The position numbers were made by a program, and so were the translations under genes. Under the pieces are notes generated by a model. That model did not search any database and had not been told where the DNA came from. It saw nothing but the letters and a program-made list of their open reading frames with translations. Of a stretch of 64,000 nucleotides of DNA, positions 44,528 through 53,365 are shown piece by piece. Positions within the stretch are counted from its first letter, which is position 1. Every line of letters begins with the position of its first letter. The stretch comes from Burkholderia sp. D-99 (GTDB taxonomy: Bacteria; Pseudomonadota; Gammaproteobacteria; Burkholderiales; Burkholderiaceae): assembly GCF_011605345.1 (NCBI RefSeq), contig NZ_JAAOXM010000005.1, positions 310,001 through 374,000 of the forward strand, in the 5' to 3' direction.

Positions 44528-45541
44528 TCAAGAGTCGGGGCTACGCTTTATCTTTCCGAACTCTGCTTTGACGAGAAACGCTTTCTCTTCCTCCATTTCT
44601 GTGGCCGCATTGGCGGATACAGCTGCGCCATAAAGCTTTGATTTAACCTTCATTGCTAGACCGCGGTCCGAAGAAAACGCGGTGTTTTCGCGCACTTCCA
44701 AGGCAGCCCTTGTGCAGCCGCCAATTTCGCGTGCATCAATGAGCGCGTTCCAAGATGGCTCGAAATGTACCCATGCGAAACGCGTTACGTCTAACTTATC
44801 GCCTTCTTTCCACTCGCGTCCGTCCAATTCAAATTCTCGGGTGTCGAGGTCGACGGTACCGGTTCTGGCAGCGAAGGAAGCACCGATTTCGGCCTCCCCG
44901 ATATTTTTCGACCCGCCAGTAACAGAGCCATCCATCTTTCGAGATGATGAGGCGTTGTGCTTCTTTGAGATGACGACCTTAGTCGCCCCGAGATGCACCA
45001 GCAGCTTCAAGAGTTCAGCTTCTCTTTCCTGGAGTAACAGCTCATCATACTTGTCGGAAGGGATATAGATGTCAGCTTTTCCTGCGGCTGGAACGTCGGC
45101 TAGCGGATGCTGCTTGTAGACCTGCCCGACTTGGGGGTGGCCCGGCGGAAATTTGAAGCCAGCGTCCTTTGCCATCTGAATGGAATATGCGTGCCTGCGC
45201 ATGAATGCTCCGATCGCCTCTTGCTCTTGACTATCTAATTCCTTAGGCAACTGCTCTTTGTCTTTTGTGAAAATACGAGCGACTGCAGGGCTGGATGCCG
45301 CTGCAGATATGAGCAGCGACGCTGGAAGCCCAAGCAGAGGACCACCCAACGCGCCGGCGACGATTTTGACGGCGCCTGCTGCTGCCCCTGCTGCGGCAGC
45401 GGCACCCAATCCGGCGGCAATTGCGCCACGAGAATCGCCGGGGTTTACTTCGACTCCCGGATCGGACTTGAATCCAGGCATCGTAAAGTTGGGGCGATAC
45501 GGCGGAACATCCTCCGGTTCAACGATGTAAAGAAGGTTCAT
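44528..45541 (-). CDS. Unrecognised 337-residue protein with Gly/Ala-rich hydrophobic segment
   Basis: No family recognised. Residues about 38-90 are a long Gly/Ala-rich hydrophobic stretch (AAGLGAAAAAGAAAGAVKIV, then GPLLGLPASLLISAAAS), able to form one or two membrane helices. The rest is soluble and charged: KFPPGHPQVGQVYKQHPLAD, then YDELLLQEREAELLKLLVHL and GATKVVISKKHNASSS, and beta-rich text afterwards (FELDGREWKEGDKLDVTRFAWVHF cut in two strands). It sits between the TIGR04141-like and DUF6602-like genes and is intermediate in GC. No clear Shine-Dalgarno before the ATG at 45541. Confidence 0.65.
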   Translation of the reverse strand: MNLLYIVEPEDVPPYRPNFTMPGFKSDPGVEVNPGDSRGAIAAGLGAAAAAGAAAGAVKIVAGALGGPLLGLPASLLISAAASSPAVARIFTKDKEQLPKELDSQEQEAIGAFMRRHAYSIQMAKDAGFKFPPGHPQVGQVYKQHPLADVPAAGKADIYIPSDKYDELLLQEREAELLKLLVHLGATKVVISKKHNASSSRKMDGSVTGGSKNIGEAEIGASFAARTGTVDLDTREFELDGREWKEGDKLDVTRFAWVHFEPSWNALIDAREIGGCTRAALEVRENTAFSSDRGLAMKVKSKLYGAAVSANAATEMEEEKAFLVKAEFGKIKRSPDS

Positions 45542-45925
45542 TGCATTTGTTTGTTCGATCTAGACGCACAACGGCGTCCAAGCTGGTTGACGTTCGCTTC
45601 ACGCTCTGTAGGGACCAACGCAATCTCGACTGGATAACGGCGAATTCGCAGCTACGCTTTAGTGTTGCAGTCGAAATTGGCTCCGCCCGCCCTGCGGTCG
45701 GCTCTCGTCAACCCTTCAGATCGTTGGACCTTTCGCGACCATACGAACGCTTTCAGGGCGAGGCTGCCCTTGTATGGCCTCTGGCATGCGCCGACCGATG
45801 TCCGTCGATGGTCGTCGGCGCGCGTCTATTTGCGGCCGCGCATCTAGTCGGTGCAGTCTAGCTCTTTCCGTGGCAGCCCGTCATACTTACCTTTTTTAAG
45901 CTGTCGTCTCAATGAGGGAGCATAC
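45542..45925. other. Divergent intergenic region in the islet
   Basis: Separates the divergent 337-residue and DUF6602-like genes. A plus-strand 106-codon frame (45541-45861) has no recognised domain and looks like repeat-derived text. Bases just before 45926 provide GAGGGAG, the ribosome site of the DUF6602-like gene. Confidence 0.35.
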
Positions 45926-46729
45926 GTGAGCGAATACTTCGATTTTGTCACCAATGAATTATTGCAAAAGCTTAATCAAGTGAAGGCATTTGTAAAGAGG
46001 CACAACCCCACCATTGGACTTCTAACGGAAGAGATATTGCGAGATTTTTTGCGGACACACTTGCCAAAAGTCGTTAGTGTTGAGCAAGGTTTCATTATCA
46101 GAAAAAATGGCGAATTGTCCAGGCAATGCGATATTATTATTTACGATTGCATGTTTTATGCCCCGTTCTATAGAATAAATGATGTGATTGTGGTGCCGGA
46201 AGAGTCGGTGCTAGCGATAGTCGAGGTGAAAACATCAATTACGAAAAAATCCTTCCATGAAGTCATCGAGTACTTTGCCGACTTCAAGGAATTTTTGAAT
46301 ATAAAAACTTATCTTTTTATGTTCAAATCCGCTAGCATAAGTCTTTTGAGCGAATATTTTCATAACTACAAACATCCGGGGACGTACCAACAGTTCGATC
46401 ACGATACGTTTCACTGGCTTCCGGACGAAATAACAGGAATAAACCCATCGTTTCATCTTAAAAAAGATGGTGTTATAACAGAGCGGGATCAGATGGGATA
46501 TACGTCCTATTTTTTTGAAGGTATGGACGGGGCAGAAATCAGTGCGTTGGAAAATTTTTTCCTGTCTATTTATCGAACAATTGAAACGTATATCGACAAG
46601 AATTTTGCAAATGGGAATAACCGTGACCACTACGGCGCGCCACAACACAACCGCAGGAATATCAAAAGATCGGACTATCATTCGCGCCAAACCCGATACT
46701 TCGCGGCGATTCCGCTGTTTGATATGTAA
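45926..46729 (+). CDS. DUF6602-like protein with PD-(D/E)XK-type motifs
   Basis: A 267-residue AT-rich gene. The start is a GTG at 45926, seven bases after GAGGGAG. The N-terminal half has the order expected for a PD-(D/E)XK nuclease fold: Glu36 in GLLTEEILRDFL, Asp69 in RQCDIIIYD, and Glu100-Val-Lys102 in AIVEVKTS. This matches the DUF6602 pattern as I remember it. The C-terminal third has no recognised motif. Nuclease activity is inferred from motifs only; location next to a TIGR04141-like gene suggests defence or mobile-element biology. Confidence 0.7.
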   Translation: MSEYFDFVTNELLQKLNQVKAFVKRHNPTIGLLTEEILRDFLRTHLPKVVSVEQGFIIRKNGELSRQCDIIIYDCMFYAPFYRINDVIVVPEESVLAIVEVKTSITKKSFHEVIEYFADFKEFLNIKTYLFMFKSASISLLSEYFHNYKHPGTYQQFDHDTFHWLPDEITGINPSFHLKKDGVITERDQMGYTSYFFEGMDGAEISALENFFLSIYRTIETYIDKNFANGNNRDHYGAPQHNRRNIKRSDYHSRQTRYFAAIPLFDM

Positions 46730-47063
46730 TCGCGGGTTTCACAGTCCCTTTTTTGGCGCCGCTTGCAGCTTTTGGCGTTTGTCAGTCGGCTTCGGAACTA
46801 TTTGCCGTTCGAACGGCATCAATCTCTCATGACCATATGACCGCTTGTGGCCGAACTGAGTCAGCCGATCTGCCGCTGTCTGTCCGGTCTAGTCGAGCCT
46901 TATACAGCGACGCAGCCCGATCGTTCGCCCTTCGGCGGTTCGTCCACGTTGGCCAGATTGTTTACGACCGCTTGCATCGCAGCATCATCGTTTAACAATA
47001 CTGTCCGATAATGTCCCCCGGCCACTGCGCCACGTTCAATCCACCTTACAGGAGTCCATCGCG
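46730..47063. other. Right border region of the islet
   Basis: Non-coding. Contains structured repeat copy 2 (46804-46852) and the ribosome site CAGGAG of the hydrolase gene at 47064. No direct repeat matching the left border was found. Confidence 0.35.
46804..46852. repeat. Structured dispersed repeat, copy 2
   Basis: A perfect palindrome GCCGTTCGAACGGC (46804-46817), 21 bases, then GACCGCTTGTGGCC (46839-46852). Compared with copy 1 the palindrome arms differ at paired positions, yet pairing is kept. Confidence 0.55.
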
Positions 47064-47900
47064 ATGCCATACGTCACAACGAAGGATCACGTCGAGATTT
47101 TCTACAAGGACTGGGGCCCGAAGGACGCGCAGCCGGTCATGTTCCACCATGGCTGGCCGCTGTCCGGCGACGACTGGGATGCGCAGATGCTCTTCTTCGT
47201 CCAGAAGGGCTATCGCGTGATCGCGCACGACCGGCGCGGCCACGGTCGGTCTGCCCAGGTGTCGGACGGCCACGACATGGATCACTACGCGGCCGATGCC
47301 TTCGCGGTCGTCGAAGCGCTCGACCTGCGTAATGCGGTGCACATCGGTCACTCGACCGGCGGCGGCGAAGTGGCCCGCTACGTCGCGAAGCACGGAGAGC
47401 CGGCCGGCCGTGTCGCGAAGGCGGTGCTGGTCAGCGCGGTGCCGCCGCTGATGCTGAAAACCGAATCGAACCCCGAAGGCTTGCCGATCGAGGTGTTCGA
47501 CGGTTTCCGGAAGGCGCTCGCCGACAATCGCGCGCAATTCTTCCTCGATGTGCCGAGCGGTCCGTTCTACGGGTTCAACCGCGAAGGTGCAACCGTGCAT
47601 CAGGGCGTGATCCGCAACTGGTGGCGGCAGGGGATGGAAGGCAGCGCCAAAGCGCATTACGAAGGCATCAAGGCGTTTTCGGAAACGGACCAGACCGAAG
47701 ACCTGAAGTCGATCTCCGTCCCGACGCTCGTGCTGCATGGCGAGGACGACCAGATCGTGCCGATCGCGGATGCCGCGCTGAAGTCGATCAAGCTGCTGAA
47801 GAACGGCACGCTGAAGACGTACCCGGGCTATTCGCACGGGATGCTGACGGTCAACGCGGACATCCTCAACGCCGACCTGCTGGCTTTCGTGCAGGCGTAA
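47064..47900 (+). CDS. Alpha/beta hydrolase, non-haem chloroperoxidase type
   Basis: A 278-residue hydrolase of the cofactor-free haloperoxidase/perhydrolase group. The nucleophile is Ser97 in HIGHSTGGGE; Asp229 (HGEDDQIVP) and His258 (GYSHGM) complete the triad. The N-terminus VTTKDHVEIFYKDWGPKDAQPV and HGWPLSGDDWDAQM are typical. It acts on esters or forms peracids in vitro; the physiological substrate is unknown. AGGAG lies nine bases before the ATG. It stands alone, ending in a strong hairpin. Confidence 0.9.
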   Translation: MPYVTTKDHVEIFYKDWGPKDAQPVMFHHGWPLSGDDWDAQMLFFVQKGYRVIAHDRRGHGRSAQVSDGHDMDHYAADAFAVVEALDLRNAVHIGHSTGGGEVARYVAKHGEPAGRVAKAVLVSAVPPLMLKTESNPEGLPIEVFDGFRKALADNRAQFFLDVPSGPFYGFNREGATVHQGVIRNWWRQGMEGSAKAHYEGIKAFSETDQTEDLKSISVPTLVLHGEDDQIVPIADAALKSIKLLKNGTLKTYPGYSHGMLTVNADILNADLLAFVQA

Positions 47901-47911
47901 CGGTGACGGTC

Positions 47912-47940
47912 GGCGCAGGCCCGCTTCGGCGGGCTGCGCC
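47912..47940. terminator. Strong TTCG-loop hairpin between convergent genes
   Basis: GGCGCAGgCCCGC-TTCG-GCGGGCTGCGCC: a twelve-pair stem with one bulge and a stable TTCG tetraloop, eleven bases after the hydrolase stop. No T-run, but the stem can serve both this gene and the convergent LysR gene. Confidence 0.55.
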
Positions 47941-48027
47941 GTCGTCGCAGGCTGGCGGGTGTGTGGTGGCGCTTCGTAGCGTCCGGTAGCACCGTCGACA
48001 AGGCGGCCGGTTCGCCGGCCGCAGGGT

Positions 48028-48948
48028 TCAGCCCGGGCCGTTGAAGCGGATGCCCGGAAACGTCAGGCGCGGCATCCGGCTTTCCAGAAACGCGAGCAGT
48101 TCGCGCACCTGCGCGGCTTTGCCGGAGTCTTCCGGCCACACGAGGTAGTACGCGTCGCCGGTATTGACGGCTGTCTTGAACGGCAGCACGAGCTGCTTCT
48201 CGTCGATGGCCGTCGCACACAGTGCGAGATCGCCAATCGAGATGCCGTGGCCGGCTATCGCCGCCGCGATCCCCTGTTCGAGCATGTCGAACACCTGCCC
48301 GCGCGTGATGTCCACCTCGAGATCATGGCCGCTGCCCTTGAGCCAGCGGCGCCAGTCGCGCCGGTCGGGCGACGGATGGATCAGCTCGCATGCCGCCGGA
48401 TTCGTGCGTGCGACCGTCGCGGTCGCCCGCGAGCACACCGGAATCAGCCATTCGTCGAACAGCTTCACGCACTGCGTGGCCTCGCCGAACTTGCCTGCGC
48501 CGAGCAGGATCGCGCAATCGTAGGATTCGCTGAAGAAATCGACGGTATCGACATCCATCCACACGCTCGCGATCTGCACCTCGAACGCTGGCCGCGTGTT
48601 GCGAAACGCGGCCAGCGCGTCGAGCAGCCAGCGCATCGTGAGCGTGGACGGCGCCTTGAGTCGCAGCACGTCGCGTTGCGACTGGAACAGCATGCAGGCT
48701 TCCTCGATCTGCCGGAAACCTCGCCGCAGGCCCGACGCAAAGATGTGCGCTTCCGCCGTCACCGTCATTTTTGGGCCGCGCCGGACGAACAGTTTCCGGC
48801 CGAAGTAGGCCTCGAGCGTCCGGACGTGCTTGCTCACCGCGCTCTGCGTCAGGCTCAGTTCCTCGGCGGCAAGCGTAAACGAGCCGGTGCGCGCGGCGCT
48901 TTCGAATGCGCGCAACGCGTAGACAGGGGGGAGCGGTTTGGCCTTCAC
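48028..48948 (-). CDS. LysR-family regulator (GcvA/TrpI-like)
   Basis: A 306-residue LysR protein. The N-terminus PPVYALRAFESAARTGSFTLAAEELSLTQS and KLFVRRGPKMTVT match the GcvA group. The C-terminal sensor domain is complete. It is divergent from the LysE-type exporter gene at 49114, so it probably controls amino-acid or metabolite export. Confidence 0.88.
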   Translation of the reverse strand: MKAKPLPPVYALRAFESAARTGSFTLAAEELSLTQSAVSKHVRTLEAYFGRKLFVRRGPKMTVTAEAHIFASGLRRGFRQIEEACMLFQSQRDVLRLKAPSTLTMRWLLDALAAFRNTRPAFEVQIASVWMDVDTVDFFSESYDCAILLGAGKFGEATQCVKLFDEWLIPVCSRATATVARTNPAACELIHPSPDRRDWRRWLKGSGHDLEVDITRGQVFDMLEQGIAAAIAGHGISIGDLALCATAIDEKQLVLPFKTAVNTGDAYYLVWPEDSGKAAQVRELLAFLESRMPRLTFPGIRFNGPG

Positions 48949-49113
48949 GGGGTTCGAGTATGAATAGAACTCATGTCATTCGACAGGATTTTCCGTTTTT
49001 CAGCAGCGGGCCAGGCACGCAATACTTCATAAAACCGCGCAATCTGCTTTGCTGAATCCCGATGATGCCATCGTAGCGGGCACGCGCGCCAATCCATCCA
49101 ACAACTTTTTGTC

Positions 49114-49764
49114 ATGGCACTCCATTACCCGCTGCTGTTCGCCTATTTCGCCGCGATCGTGCTGCTCATCGCGACGCCCGGCCCTGTCGTCATGCTCGTG
49201 GTCGGCACCGTCGCGCGGCGCGGTTTCCGCCAGGGCATGCTGACCGCGGTGGGCGCGAATGCCGCGAGCCTCGTGATGATCGCGGGGGCGATGCTGATGG
49301 TATTCGGCGTCGTGCTCGTCAGCGATCGCCTGCTCACGGGGTTGCACGTGGCGGGTTGCATCTTCATCGCGGTGCTGGCCGTCCGGACGCTGCTCGGCGA
49401 ATGGCGCGCCGGCCGTATGCGCGAGGGCAGCGGCGCCGCGCAAGGCGAACCGGCGTCGCAGGCGCGGCGTTTGCCGGGTGTGGTGCGCGGCTTTCTCGTC
49501 GGCATCGCGAACCCGAAGGATCTGCTGTTCTTCGTCGCGTTCTTTCCGCAGTTCGTTGCCATCACGCCGGATTCGCGCGTGAGCCTGGCGATCCTGGCCG
49601 CGCTGTGGATCGCGGTCGATTTCACGATCATGACCGGCTACATGGCCGCGATCAACCATCCGCTGATTCATGGCAAGCAACGATGGATCACGGCCTCGTC
49701 GGCGCTCGCGCTGCTCGTGATTGCGCTCGCCGGGCTCGGCGGTGCGATTGCAGGTGCTGCATAA
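49114..49764 (+). CDS. LysE/RhtB-family exporter
   Basis: A 216-residue inner-membrane protein with about six helices and the family signature LLIATPGPVVMLVVGTVARRG-like N-terminus (TPGPVVMLVVG). GFLVGIANPKDLLFFVAFFPQF is the conserved second-half motif. It probably exports an amino acid or a homoserine-lactone-like compound. No clear Shine-Dalgarno. The divergent LysR gene is the likely regulator. Confidence 0.87.
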   Translation: MALHYPLLFAYFAAIVLLIATPGPVVMLVVGTVARRGFRQGMLTAVGANAASLVMIAGAMLMVFGVVLVSDRLLTGLHVAGCIFIAVLAVRTLLGEWRAGRMREGSGAAQGEPASQARRLPGVVRGFLVGIANPKDLLFFVAFFPQFVAITPDSRVSLAILAALWIAVDFTIMTGYMAAINHPLIHGKQRWITASSALALLVIALAGLGGAIAGAA

Positions 49765-49818
49765 GCCAATCGGCGATCTGCGATACGCTTCGTTTGTCTT
49801 TTTTTATCGAGTTCAATC

Positions 49819-50193
49819 ATGTCCAGCACCGCCCCGACTTACTCCGAGCAGCTCTTTTCCTATGGCACGCTGCAACTCGAACCGGTGCAGCTCGCCACCT
49901 TCGGCCGCAAGCTCGACGGTCGTGAAGATGCAATGCCCGGTTACGCGATGACGATGCTGAAGATCGACGACCCGGAGGTGGTCGCGACGAGCGGGAAGAC
50001 GCATCATCCGGTGGTGGCCTATACCGGCCAATCGGGCGATCGCGTAACAGGCACCGTGTTTGCGATCACGCGTGAAGAACTGCAGCACGCGGACGACTAC
50101 GAAGTCGACGCGTATCGCCGCGATCGTGTGGTGCTTGAATCGGGCGTCGCCGCGTGGGTGTACGTGGATGCGAGCTCACCGCGCCCGGAATGA
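49819..50193 (+). CDS. Gamma-glutamylcyclotransferase-like (AIG2/GGCT fold) protein
   Basis: A 124-residue protein with the substrate-loop motif FSYGTL (residues 13-18) and the likely catalytic Glu95 in ADDYEVDAYRR, both typical of the GGCT fold. Substrate unknown; family members cyclise gamma-glutamyl compounds. It starts 54 bases after the exporter gene and may share its transcript. Confidence 0.82.
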   Translation: MSSTAPTYSEQLFSYGTLQLEPVQLATFGRKLDGREDAMPGYAMTMLKIDDPEVVATSGKTHHPVVAYTGQSGDRVTGTVFAITREELQHADDYEVDAYRRDRVVLESGVAAWVYVDASSPRPE

Positions 50194-50235
50194 ATCCGGC
50201 GCACGGGAACGCTCGACGTCGTCGCGTTCTTCCCG

Positions 50236-50943
50236 CTAATCGTTGCGCAGGAACACGACGTAGCCGCGGAACCACGGGTTCGTCGCGAGGTAAGGCGGCG
50301 CGTCCCATTCGCCGCCCTGGATGATGCCGATGCGAAACGGCAACTGCAGCCGCGCGATGCGCGGCAGGTAGTCTGCATAGTCGGGGATCGTGCGGCGGCC
50401 CTGGTAGGTCTGCACGACGACTTCGTCGACGATCCCTCGCAACTGGTTGACCTGGTCGGTATCGATGCGGCTGCTCCAGTCGAGCAGCCCCGTGATGCTC
50501 AGCCGGCAATCGGCGGGCAGGGTCTCGCGCAGCGTCCGCAGGAATTCGAGGTAATCCTGCAGGTGGCGCGTGCGTGCATCGAAGTCGATCTGGATACCCG
50601 TGATCGTGCGGCCCGACGCGCGCCAGCGCTCGAGCTGCGCGAGCATGATCTGCGTGACGCGGGGCGTCCAGCGCAGCGTATGCGCACGATAGACCAGCCA
50701 CACGCGCGCATGCGGCGCGGGCGGCAGCGCGACGCCCTGCGCGATCACGCGAACCTGCGACTCGTCCCGCGGCGATGCCTCGATCTGCCCTTGCAGCACG
50801 TAGACGGTGCGTGCGCCGCGCACGACCGCCTGCGGCTTCACGCCCGCCCACAGCCAGAACGTGTCGTACCGCGCGGCATCGACGGTGCCGGCCAGCGCGA
50901 CGCGTCCGGCCAGCAACAGCGCAATACACGCGACACGCTTCAC
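50236..50943 (-). CDS. DUF3142-family protein
   Basis: A 235-residue protein with a probable signal peptide (KRVACIALLLAGRVALAG, cleavage after ALAG). The pattern TFWLWAGVKPQAV, ITGIQIDFDARTRHLQDYLEFL and LSITGLLDWS fits DUF3142, a TIM-barrel-like family related to glycoside hydrolases. IDFDA could hold acidic active-site residues. It starts seven bases after the larger upstream gene and is almost certainly co-transcribed with it. Confidence 0.75.
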   Translation of the reverse strand: MKRVACIALLLAGRVALAGTVDAARYDTFWLWAGVKPQAVVRGARTVYVLQGQIEASPRDESQVRVIAQGVALPPAPHARVWLVYRAHTLRWTPRVTQIMLAQLERWRASGRTITGIQIDFDARTRHLQDYLEFLRTLRETLPADCRLSITGLLDWSSRIDTDQVNQLRGIVDEVVVQTYQGRRTIPDYADYLPRIARLQLPFRIGIIQGGEWDAPPYLATNPWFRGYVVFLRND

Positions 50944-50950
50944 GCGGCGC

Positions 50951-53113
50951 TTACCAGTAGTAGCGAAGTTTCTGCGCCCACGGGCTGCCCGCGTAGCTGG
51001 CTTTCAGCGTATCGAACCAGCGCTTGCGCACGTTCTTCGGCACGTCCTTGCCGCCGCATTCATTGGAGCCCGCCGGCGCATAGCACTTGATCGCGCGGTA
51101 GTACGCGTAGGCGCGGTCGTTCGGGTTCGCCTGCGCATCGGCCATCACCGTCACGTAGCTCGACATCCGCTCGTAAGGCTTGCCCGCGAACTGCGACGGC
51201 GCCGCGCCGAGCGTCGGCGGCACGCGTGTGGCGCTCGCCGCTGACGCGTTGCGCATCCACGGGGGCACCGCGTCGCCTTCGAGGTTGGCCGTGAGCGGGT
51301 TGACGCGCACGAAATCGGCGAGGCAGTTCAACCCTTTCGGGTCGGCCGGATTCTGCTGGAGCGTCGCCGCGATGTCGCGCGCGGACGGGCACACGTAGCC
51401 GTCTTCGTTTTTCGCACCGGGCGCGATGAACGGTTTCAACGGATCGGCCGGCGTGCCGGACACCAGCGCGGCATCGGCGATGAACTCGGCGTAGTGCGAA
51501 CGCGTGAGTTCCTTGTACAGCAGCGCGTACAGCGCGGTGTCGCGCAGTGCGCCGCCGGTCGCCTGGTTTTGTGCCTGCGCGCGCAGCAGGTCCGCATTGG
51601 CCGCGCGTCGCAGCAGCACTGCGCGGATCGCGGCGTTCTGCACGGGCGAATCGTCGGCAAACGCGTCGTTGACGAGCCCGGCCTGTTCCAGGTTGATCGC
51701 GAGCGCGAGTTCCAGCGCCTCGCGCTGGAAGCGGAATTTCGCGAGCGGGATCAGGTCGCGCCACAGCTGGCGCGCCTTGTCGGACTGGCCGCTATCCTCC
51801 AGCGCGAACCCGCGCAGCGCCTGCTGGCTCAGGCCGAAGTAGTCGAGCGGCTCGGCGGGTGTCTGCGGCAGCAAGGCGAGCGCGGCGTCCGGCTTGTGCC
51901 CGATCTGGACGTACCAGGTTGCGAGCAGGTAGTCGTACAGCGCGGGCGCGTTCGCGAAGCGCGGCTTCTGCGCCTGCAGTTCGTCCAGGGTCAGCGGCTT
52001 GTTGCGGCTCGAATCGCTGTTGTCCGACGTGCGCATGCGCAGCAGGTCGACGGTCGCGAGCACGGTCGGCGACTGGATCTGACGTGCGTCGAATTCCGAC
52101 CCGAACAGCAGCTTGCTGTCGAGTTCGTTCGCCAGCTGGATCAGCGGCACGTTCGACGTCGCCGTCGACCAGCGCGCGAGCGCATGGCCGTACAGGTCAG
52201 CCTGCTGCGTGACGTTGCCGCCGAGCCACGCGACCCGCCGCAACAGCCCGTTCGCGGAGGTCGCATAGCGTCCCTGCGGATACACCTTCAGGTAGGTGCG
52301 AAACACCGTATTCGCGGCGTCGAGCGACACCTTCGTCACGCGGCCGAGCGACGGCGTGGGGTTATCGTTGTCGAACACGTTGGCCTGCGCGGCGTTCAGC
52401 TGCGCGCGCCCGGCCATGTAGAGGCCGGTTTCCTTCAGCCACGGGTTCGCGCTGTGCGACGCGTTCGAGAAGGCCCGGGTCGCGGTGAGGAAATCGGCGC
52501 GGTAGAACGCGTTCGTGCCGTCGAGGTAAGCGGCGAACTGCTGGCCGAGCGGCGACTTGACCGGCGGTTTGGTCCACGCGGCGCTCGCGCCGCCGGTGGC
52601 GCAGGTCTTCTGCGCGATGTCGGCGCGCGCCGCGCGCAGGCGCGCGGCTTCGTCGGCGGGGAGGCCGCCGGCGGCGCCCAGTGCGTCGTTGAACGCGTCG
52701 GCGCCCGAGTTCATGCTGCGGCAGATGCTGCCTTCGCCGTCGGCGTACCGGTTCGACTGCGCGTCGGCATCCGCTGCGTTGTCGGACTCCTTCTGCCCGA
52801 TGTAGATCCACCCGGAGAAGTCCATCGGAAACGGCACGATGATCTGGTTGATCCGGTCTTTCGCCGGGATCGTCTTCGGGTCCGGAAACGCCTGTGCGAC
52901 CTTGGCGCTGTCGACCATCATCAGCATCGCGTTGATGCGCGTGTCGTTGGCGGGGCTCAGCATCGGCAGGTTGGCGCAGGAGTAGGCGGTCTGCCGGAGC
53001 GTGGTTGGCGCATAGCAGCCGTCGTCCCCGCTGGCATGGGCGGCCGGAATCCAGAACAGGCCGGCCGCCAGCGCGGCGAACAGGTTTCGGTGCAGCAATG
53101 GGCTTTTAGGCAT
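50951..53113 (-). CDS. Large secreted/periplasmic protein, TPR-like, partner of DUF3142
   Basis: A 720-residue protein with a signal peptide (residues 1-27, cleavage after AHA). Many conserved cysteines follow early (DDGCYAPTTLRQTAYSCANLP), and the rest is helical with tetratricopeptide-like character (AANTVFRTYLKVYPQGRYATSANGLLRRVAWLGG split across helices). No enzyme motif is recognised. Operon with the DUF3142 gene implies a joint role in the envelope. An in-frame codon at 53167 is an alternative start but breaks the signal peptide. Confidence 0.7.
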   Translation of the reverse strand: MPKSPLLHRNLFAALAAGLFWIPAAHASGDDGCYAPTTLRQTAYSCANLPMLSPANDTRINAMLMMVDSAKVAQAFPDPKTIPAKDRINQIIVPFPMDFSGWIYIGQKESDNAADADAQSNRYADGEGSICRSMNSGADAFNDALGAAGGLPADEAARLRAARADIAQKTCATGGASAAWTKPPVKSPLGQQFAAYLDGTNAFYRADFLTATRAFSNASHSANPWLKETGLYMAGRAQLNAAQANVFDNDNPTPSLGRVTKVSLDAANTVFRTYLKVYPQGRYATSANGLLRRVAWLGGNVTQQADLYGHALARWSTATSNVPLIQLANELDSKLLFGSEFDARQIQSPTVLATVDLLRMRTSDNSDSSRNKPLTLDELQAQKPRFANAPALYDYLLATWYVQIGHKPDAALALLPQTPAEPLDYFGLSQQALRGFALEDSGQSDKARQLWRDLIPLAKFRFQREALELALAINLEQAGLVNDAFADDSPVQNAAIRAVLLRRAANADLLRAQAQNQATGGALRDTALYALLYKELTRSHYAEFIADAALVSGTPADPLKPFIAPGAKNEDGYVCPSARDIAATLQQNPADPKGLNCLADFVRVNPLTANLEGDAVPPWMRNASAASATRVPPTLGAAPSQFAGKPYERMSSYVTVMADAQANPNDRAYAYYRAIKCYAPAGSNECGGKDVPKNVRKRWFDTLKASYAGSPWAQKLRYYW

Positions 53114-53365
53114 TTTTTCTTGTGCCGGGTGTGGGGCCGCAGCGGCCGGGTCTCTCAGGTGAGGCATTTCGCCCCGGCGCGTATCGTACCGCACCGGCCG
53201 GCCTGGTCGCGAGCGCGCGCAGGCGGGCAGTCGCGTCGAATGCGGGCCGGCGAAAGGGAAGTCCACACAGTGCAGACGCAGCGATCTGCGGACGGTGGCC
53301 GGCCGGCGGGATAGGCATTGCCGTTCGGCATGCTCAACAACTGAGCGCGCGATGCCGCTCGCGCA

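Noticed and set aside
45541..45861. A 106-codon plus-strand frame upstream of the DUF6602-like gene
   Set aside because: It begins at the divergent gene's start codon, has no recognised domain, and resembles repeat-derived intergenic text.
42092..47063. Attachment-site direct repeats around the islet
   Set aside because: No matching direct repeat, tRNA or integrase gene was found at either border, so integration by an integrase is not supported.
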